Below are positions 58,612 to 64,000 of a stretch of 64,000 nucleotides of DNA, piece by piece. Positions within the stretch are counted from its first letter, which is position 1; each line of letters begins with the position of its first letter. This DNA is from Siphonodentalium dalli (taxonomy: Eukaryota; Mollusca; Scaphopoda; Gadilida; Siphonodentaliidae), in assembly GCA_032622095.1 (NCBI GenBank), contig CP136061.1:172863107-172927106 (forward strand), given 5' to 3'. The position numbers and the translations under genes are program-made. The notes beneath the pieces are model-generated. The model searched no databases. It worked only from the letters and a program-made list of their open reading frames with translations, and had not been told where the DNA came from.

Positions 58612-61165
58612 GTCCCACAATTAATAATCACGATGTGCCATTTGGAAATCCATTCTCCACTAAGCGCCCATGATGGCCGTAACCATATATAGGTGTGCCA
58701 AATAGTCATATTATGACTTCCAAGAATCAAAACAACAGTAACTGAGCTTATTCTTATTTGCCATATACAGCATTATATGGACCAGCTTCCGTCTCTTCGT
58801 CAGATTAATCTATCTTGCTCACACCAACACAGTTTTCTGCACTTCTTGGTAGAAGGGTCCGACTAATCGGAATGTTTCAAACAATACATATGCTGGTGTC
58901 CAGCTCACGTGTTTGTCTCGAAAGCTGGGAATTCTTATCCTTATTCTTGACGAGCTTTATTCATGGTAGCTTATGGTATAATTCAGTTGCTACATATGGG
59001 ATCTGAGTCATCTTGCACGATTAAACTAGAAAGGTATGTGGTCGATGCGTATATTAGCTTTCAGAAGGACCTCTCTATCTGCGTATTTTTCAGCTTTGGT
59101 GACCTAATGGGAATAACAGCTGGTACAACTGGTGGTCTTCCCAGCCAGCCACTTCTCAATATATGGTTCATCAATTGATTCAATTCACATATACTCATCT
59201 AATGAACTGATGTACACGGACAACTTCTGTATATGCCTTCGAATGTTGAAAGCCTAACATTTGATGGATGCCTTTCTGCTACGGTGTAGAAGACCATAAT
59301 ACATAATATATATACCCACACTTCTTGACCATGATCCTAAGAACAATCTTGGTGGCGTCCAGCAATCATCTCACCAAACAGATCCAAACAGATAATTACA
59401 ATACACGCGGTGCTAGTTTGTGGGCATGTGTCATGATAGTGGAAATGAAATTGGGACCATGACTGCAGCGCCCCTTCTTTGGGTATGTTTTAGATTCAAA
59501 CAGCATCTCATGCGTGGCTTTGCTTTCCTTGTTTGCTAAGATTGTATCTTCTCATCCATTTGGAAGCCGTTCTTAATCAACTGGACCAGGCGTTGTACCA
59601 TGCGCTACTACTATATAAGCCACAACCAGACTGGGGTATTGTCTTAAATACGACGCCTTTGATAGTTGGTTGATATGTCATACTCACGCTGGGTGGTGGT
59701 CGGTATGTTTCAAGAAAGTACAAATGCCATCAACGTGAAGTACAAATGTTTCAAGGGTGAAATGTTCAACCCGAAGAACATCCAGAGGAATGTTACGTTG
59801 ATGAGATCTTGCATTCAGTTCAATATATGTTGGGTACACCAAGTGATTTCTTGGTAACATCACCATTCCGACCAATTTCCTGCATATTAACTACTATATT
59901 CTAAAGCTATATATATAAAGCTATATGATCATAAAGGTCAGTGACGTTCCCCAACGTTCACAGCCATTGCCGACGAGACTATAAATTGTTCTTTAAACAC
60001 ATAGTGTATAATACCGTCCACATACTGACACTAACCCAGAGAGAGGATAACAACATATACCTTCATTCTATAAAGACATTATCCTTTAGCCCATCCGACT
60101 GATTCAGAACGGCTTCGAAGCCGATGTGGAAATACAATCTTACCATAAAAAAAACACCGACACACATGGCTTTCTATCTCTGGAACATTCACCTGGTGTA
60201 GGGGTTATGTATACTGTGGCCCATTTCATTCCCACTATCATGGCCATGTCCATAAACTAGCACCGCGAGTATTGTTCTCTGTTGGGAGCTATTCGACGAG
60301 ACGTCAAACAGTTTGCCTAGGATCATGGTCAAGAAGTATGGGTAGTCGGTACATTATGGTCTTCTCCTTAGCAGATAGGCATCTGTCCAAGGGAATGAAA
60401 CACTTCGAAACACTGCCGAAGTTGTCCATGTATGCCAATGCGTTCGCTAAGTTTGTGAATTGACGAACCATCTATAGAGAAGTGACTAGCTAACTGGGAA
60501 GTTCGCCAGGTGTACATGTCGTTATCCCCATGGGGTATGAGAAATACATACATAGAGATGACTTTCTGTAACCTTGTATACTCATCGACCATATGCCTTT
60601 CTAGATCAAGATGACGCACAAATCCAATATTTAGCAAATATTTAAAATCGTAAGCTAGACACCGGAAAATGAATTGTTTGAAACGTTAAGATTAGAGTGA
60701 CCCTACTCCAGGAATACTTTGTCGGTGTGAGCGACCTAGATTTATCAGACAAAGAAATGAAAGCTGGTCCAGATAATTGGAGAATGGATTTTGAAATGCC
60801 ACATCGCGATTATTAATTGTGGGTTTTCATCCTTCCAGAAGGATACAAGCTATGTTATACGTTTTAAGTTGAAATAGTAGGTGGTTTATGTTTCATCCAT
60901 ACATATCGATATTATGACAAAAAGTTGAAATTAGTTTGTGAAAATATCGATTTCTTTTCAAGTTCTGGCTGCCAGTTTAGCTGCCATCTTGGCAGTGAGT
61001 ATCAATTGCCAAACTCAAATGAATACTTCATATCAATATTCCATATCAACATGTAATGGTGGATAGAATTTGCGAAGCAATAACGCCCATCGTAAGAAAG
61101 TAAAGGAATGTAGACTTGTTTTCAAATTTCGGTCACCATTTTGCCTGCCATCTGTGAATTCCTCC
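58612..61165. mobile_element. Foldback element, second copy, inner part
   Basis: Matches the inner ~2.6 kb of the element at 18243-23355. Its left part corresponds to reversed 20990-22000 (for example GGTGCTAGTTTGTGGGCATGTG) and its right part to reversed 19260-20500 (CATAAACTAGCACCGCGAGTATTG). Most of the 'ATGGCGGCC' outer arms are missing. Identity is lower than between the outer arms of the 18-23 kb element, so it is older or from a different subfamily. Confidence 0.75.
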
Positions 61166-61189
61166 AATACTTTTGAGACAGTAACTCAC

Positions 61190-61287
61190 CAGACTCATAG
61201 TGACAACTTCATTATAGGCTTGTGACGTCTCCCCAGCAATCATTCCAGAGCCTTGTAAATTTTCGACACCTAAACCATCTTCCTTTC
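61190..61287 (-). CDS. ACACA: Acetyl-CoA carboxylase exon (carboxyltransferase region)
   Basis: 98 bp exon: two bases completing a Gly codon and 32 codons, [20 protein letters not shown] then [12 protein letters not shown]. It aligns with metazoan ACC ([21 protein letters not shown]...AYNEIITISL). The minus-strand acceptor is TTAATTCAG and the donor is CTG followed by GTGAGTTAC. It ends in phase 0, and VSCRSIGIG of the exon at 10025-10135 is the next residue in ACC, so no exon is missing between them. The preceding exon (expected to end ...YKITDIIG) was not found in 61303-64000. The exon sits between a foldback copy and a hAT copy, with barely 25-100 bp of unique flank. Confidence 0.93.
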
Positions 61288-61383
61288 CTGAATTAATAAA
61301 TAGATTGCTAGTTGCTTTTCATACATTCAATTACAGGTACAACAATATTTGGCCATGGGGAATCCATTAATGATAGATACAAT

Positions 61384-61745
61384 CAGGGTCCGCGCTGGAC
61401 CGAAATTTACTTTTGCCAAATGAAAATATTTTTTGCCAAATTATTTTATCAATTGCCAATCAATTGCTATCCCTGATAGTATCATTTTCTGCAGCCTCAA
61501 GTCTTGTGTTACGACACTCACGGTTTGAGCGGCTTTTTATATCGATAGAAAAGCAGTTAGTTAATAATTAATTATACTCGCATCTCTATTGTGGTTTATC
61601 ATACAAAAATAAGCCAATCACAGAACAATACAATGGTAGAAGGGTTTCTCCATCAGAAGGGCACATCACAGGAGGCTTAGTAATCCCTCCAACCATCAGT
61701 GATAATGCTATGAGATTAACTCCATCTTAATGGAGGTGTTAACTT
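61384..61745. mobile_element. hAT-like element, reverse relative of 37484-38502
   Basis: CAGGGTCCGCGCTGGACC opens the copy. TTTGCCAAATGAAAATA, GTTTGAGCGGCTTTTTATATCGATAG, CATCTCTATTGTGG, AATACAATGGTAGAAGGGTT and GGGCACATCACAGGAGG are complements of parts of the 37.5-38.5 kb element. The far end is truncated. It lacks the palindromic block. Confidence 0.8.
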
Positions 61746-62214
61746 CCTCTAAACCTCATAAAACATGTCTAAAATGATTTCCTGAAATTAATGGAACCCG
61801 GTGGTCGTAGAATTTGATTTTTCATGGGAAAATGGACAGACTCCACGCTTTAATTGTATTAGGCAATTATCGAAGATACATAAACGCATTTATTAACAAT
61901 TTTGCCCGCCTTGGGAAGATTCGTAAAAGCGAGTTCTATGCAATGGAAATGCATGCGTATTTCCTATGTAACGGTTTAACAGTGTCTAAACGCTCTTTAT
62001 CAACGACACTGCGGATACGAATGCTCTTTAACTATCACGCGATTAGCCCCCACAATTCCAAGATGGCGGCAGTGGGAATGGAGAATGAGTGCCCGGAGCT
62101 TCTCAAAAGCAATGCGACGACACTTCATGTGGGATTTTACCCATAGATAGCAAGTTTGGTCAAAATCCGTCCGGCAGTTTTCCAGGCCATAGCTAACACA
62201 CAAACAGACAGAAG
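61746..62214. other. Intronic sequence with an open plus-strand frame
   Basis: A 110-codon plus-strand frame (61814-62146) includes an ATG in good context at CCAAGATGGCGGCAGTGG followed by MAAVGMENECPELLKSN. No family recognised; 'AAGATGGCGGC' also occurs in several repeats here, so it may be chance. It ends in a CAAGTTTGGTCAAAATCCGTCCGG phrase of the repeat-tail type. Confidence 0.3.
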
Positions 62215-62555
62215 TCCGGGCTATTCAAAAACCAAATTTCAAGTCGATAGCTCCACCCGTTTCCGAGATCTGGTCTGCGCATGCGCGAAGCTGGCGTCGC
62301 ACGGGCTCGGCGACCCGATAAAATTCGTATCCGGGGCAAGATACATTCACATAGCAAATTTCAAGTCGATAGCTCCACCCGTTTCCGAGATCTCGTCTGC
62401 GCATGCGCAAAGCCGCACAGGCTTGCCAATATGACAACGATGACCGCCTGGTCAAACTACACACACGTACCAAGTTTCGTCCCGATCGGTCGAGAATCGT
62501 AGATTTGTATAAATGACATACAGACAGACAGAGGTCTTCAAAATATATAGGAGAT
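62215..62555. repeat. Element F2: two ~122 bp monomers plus tail
   Basis: Same family as 40690-41215. CAAGTCGATAGCTCCACCCG lies at 62240 and 62362, and the tail CCAAGTTTCGTCCCGATCGG...AATGACATACAGACAGACAGAGGTCTTCAAAATATAT matches F1. The second monomer lacks the CTGGCGTCGCACGGG block. Confidence 0.78.
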
Positions 62556-62796
62556 TAATAATTAGTGCCGCTGAAGGGGTCACTCTCACCAAAAAAAGTG
62601 CGGAAGGGGAAGGGTACACAGGTTTTGAAAATGTGCTGAAGGGTACACATGTTTTGAAATCTCATTATAAATGACCTTTAGATTTTCGTATCTGCCATGA
62701 TTTATGTTAGGGAATGATTGTTTACGTTCAAATGAACATTAAAATGAACTGAAAACAAACTGCTGATAGCTAGGTGACAAACTTTCAGAAACACAG

Positions 62797-62955
62797 TTTA
62801 ACCCATTTCAGTGCCAAGTACGATTTTTGTATCAACCCATATTTCCTTGATCATTTTTCAAATTTATTGATTATAATAATGTGATACATTGATGGAAAGA
62901 GCTCTAAGAGCTCTTTCCATCAATGTATCACATTATTATAATCAATAAATTTGAA
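62797..62955. mobile_element. Palindromic MITE, second copy, cut by a C element
   Basis: TTTAACCCATTTCAGTGCCAAG...CAACCCATATTTCC...ATTATAATAATGTGATACAT and the mirrored arm up to AATCAATAAATTTGAA, where the C element head begins. The centre is GATGGAAAGAGCTCTAAGAGCTC..., itself palindromic and different from the copy at 35515. The terminal CCATTTCAG differs by one base from CCCTTTCAG. Confidence 0.78.
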
Positions 62956-63330
62956 CGAGAGGCCGATCACGATCGGCAGATGTTTAACCCATACATTGGC
63001 AATACCGATAAGCTATTTTAATAAATCCTTACACCAACCTTTTCACAAGTGCAAAAGTTTCAATAATTGACACCTTACTATTAAGGTCACAGTGGAATCA
63101 GACTTATTGGGCACCTTGCTCACATAAACACAATAGGAACACGGATGTGGCATTCCATTTCAACCTATTAAGTCACTTCAACACAGATATGTCTTATAGA
63201 GTGATAAACTAATTCATGATGATTAATGTCAGTCTAATGCATCATGGTCCTGACCAACTGAGTCACCATTCACCCAGCCAATCAGTTCATTTGTATTCGA
63301 TAGGGATAAATTTTAGGGCTAATTATAACC
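62956..63330 (-). mobile_element. C element head inserted in the MITE
   Basis: CGAGAGGCCGATCACGATCGGCAGATG then TTTAACCCATAC, followed by C-family sequence (CCTTACACCAACCTTTTCACAAGTGC). It interrupts the MITE arm exactly where the intact copy reads TTTGAAAAATGATC. The tail is not seen; the element may continue beyond the window or be truncated. Confidence 0.7.
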
Positions 63331-64000
63331 CCTCGCCAGGACGCCCAAATCCTGTTTAATGGTCACGAAATTTGGCGTGTCTGCTTATATAGTAATTGAC
63401 ATGTATGTCAAAAGGGTGTAAAGCATATTAATGTACCATAACTGTTATATCGCATTTATTGGATAGTTCTTTCAGTTTAGGATTCAGAATTTTTTAGTTT
63501 TAATGGCGGAGGAAAGACCGCTTATTAATTAATTCAGAACGTCATCGCTACACTATAGTCATCAACGACAGTAAAGTCCTTGTAATAGAGTTAACTGTAA
63601 TCTAAAAAAAATCCTCCTAAAGTTGCGCGTGGATACTGCTAACCACGTCCACTCGTCAACATGTTATTATCTCAAAGTTTGATTTTTGGAGTAATTTTCC
63701 GCATTTGTTTTTGGTGGAATTTGCCAAGTCTGAACCCAACCTGACGCAAGCTCTCAGTTGAGCAGGTTGCATTTATGATAGAGCGGTACAATTTTGGAGG
63801 CGTACCTACAGTACACCGACGTTCATGCTCCTGCATTAAACTAGCTCCTTCATTTGCACATTTGGATTTGGGTTTAAAATTAGATCAGTGATAGACTAGT
63901 TAAGTATACATATTTATATTATATAGAGTTGTCACGATTAAACCGTTCCATCTGAAAATTCGAAAATGGAACTTTAGATGAGCGTGAACACTACCCATCA
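63331..64000. other. Right end of window, nothing identified
   Basis: No exon of ACC, repeat or other gene recognised. By position it is intron upstream of the 61190-61287 exon. Confidence 0.4.

Larger units (their letters stand above)
10136..61189 (-). other. 51 kb intron of the acetyl-CoA carboxylase gene
   Basis: The interval is bounded by a GT donor next to 61190 and an AG acceptor next to 10135. The two exons it separates encode adjacent residues of the same protein with matching phase 0. Almost all the intron can be assigned to transposable elements, tandem repeats or decayed coding remnants, described individually below. Confidence 0.88.

Noticed and set aside
1-64000. tRNA, rRNA or snRNA genes
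   Set aside because: I looked for B-box-like GGTTCGANTCC, 5S internal boxes and U1-type starts and saw none that fit; a covariance-model scan would be decisive.

Overview
The window is AT-rich animal DNA with spliced exons, LINE remnants and dense non-autonomous transposons. The families of ~120-200 bp tandem repeats that end in (GACG)n-like tracts and hairpins ending in AGCTAA or TAAACAT, plus modules such as 'aagggccataactc' and 'atggcggccat', resemble those I know from bivalve molluscs. A bivalve is therefore the best guess; the species cannot be told.

Host gene: two exons on the minus strand, 61190-61287 and 10025-10135, encode consecutive parts of the acetyl-CoA carboxylase carboxyltransferase region (...[15 protein letters not shown]...VTMSL | [17 protein letters not shown]...). 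The joined reading frame runs on without a gap. Everything between them (10136-61189, about 51 kb) is therefore one intron. The parts left of 10025 and right of 61287 are partial introns of the same gene. I see no other host gene with confidence.

Intron contents, left to right. 1-9864: a ~160 bp satellite-like array inside a 4,204 bp tandem duplication, followed by a second ~169 bp repeat family. 10213-11954: more of both families. 12860-15715: decayed L1-like LINE ORF2 (minus). 16471-28077: two copies of another hairpin-ended element flank a decayed copy of a multi-copy invertebrate gene with a PIN/XPG-like C-terminal half. That copy is split by a 5.1 kb foldback element (18243-23355). 29704-33387: a satellite-type element split by a 2.0 kb TIR element (29822-31841) with TAA target duplications. 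35515-39990: a palindromic piggyBac-like MITE, an L1-like ORF1 split by a hAT element with an 8 bp target duplication, a 981 bp tandem duplication, and the C-terminal end of another LINE. 40000-41820: assorted short tandem repeats. 42324-53097: a 10.8 kb TIR element sharing its termini with the one at 29.8 kb. It holds a broken SAP-domain mobile-element gene, a smaller TIR element in three copies, and a nested hairpin-ended element. 53264-57588: hairpin-ended elements with a 1,845 bp tandem duplication. 58612-61165: a reversed partial copy of the foldback. 61384-64000: hAT, short-repeat, MITE and hairpin-element copies.

The layers give an order of events in several places: LINE, then hAT, then tandem duplication; small TIR element, then tandem duplication, then hairpin-element insertion. 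Four separate tandem duplications (units 4,204, 981, ~1,500 and 1,845 bp) are nearly or wholly identical between copies, so they are either very recent or partly assembly artefacts.
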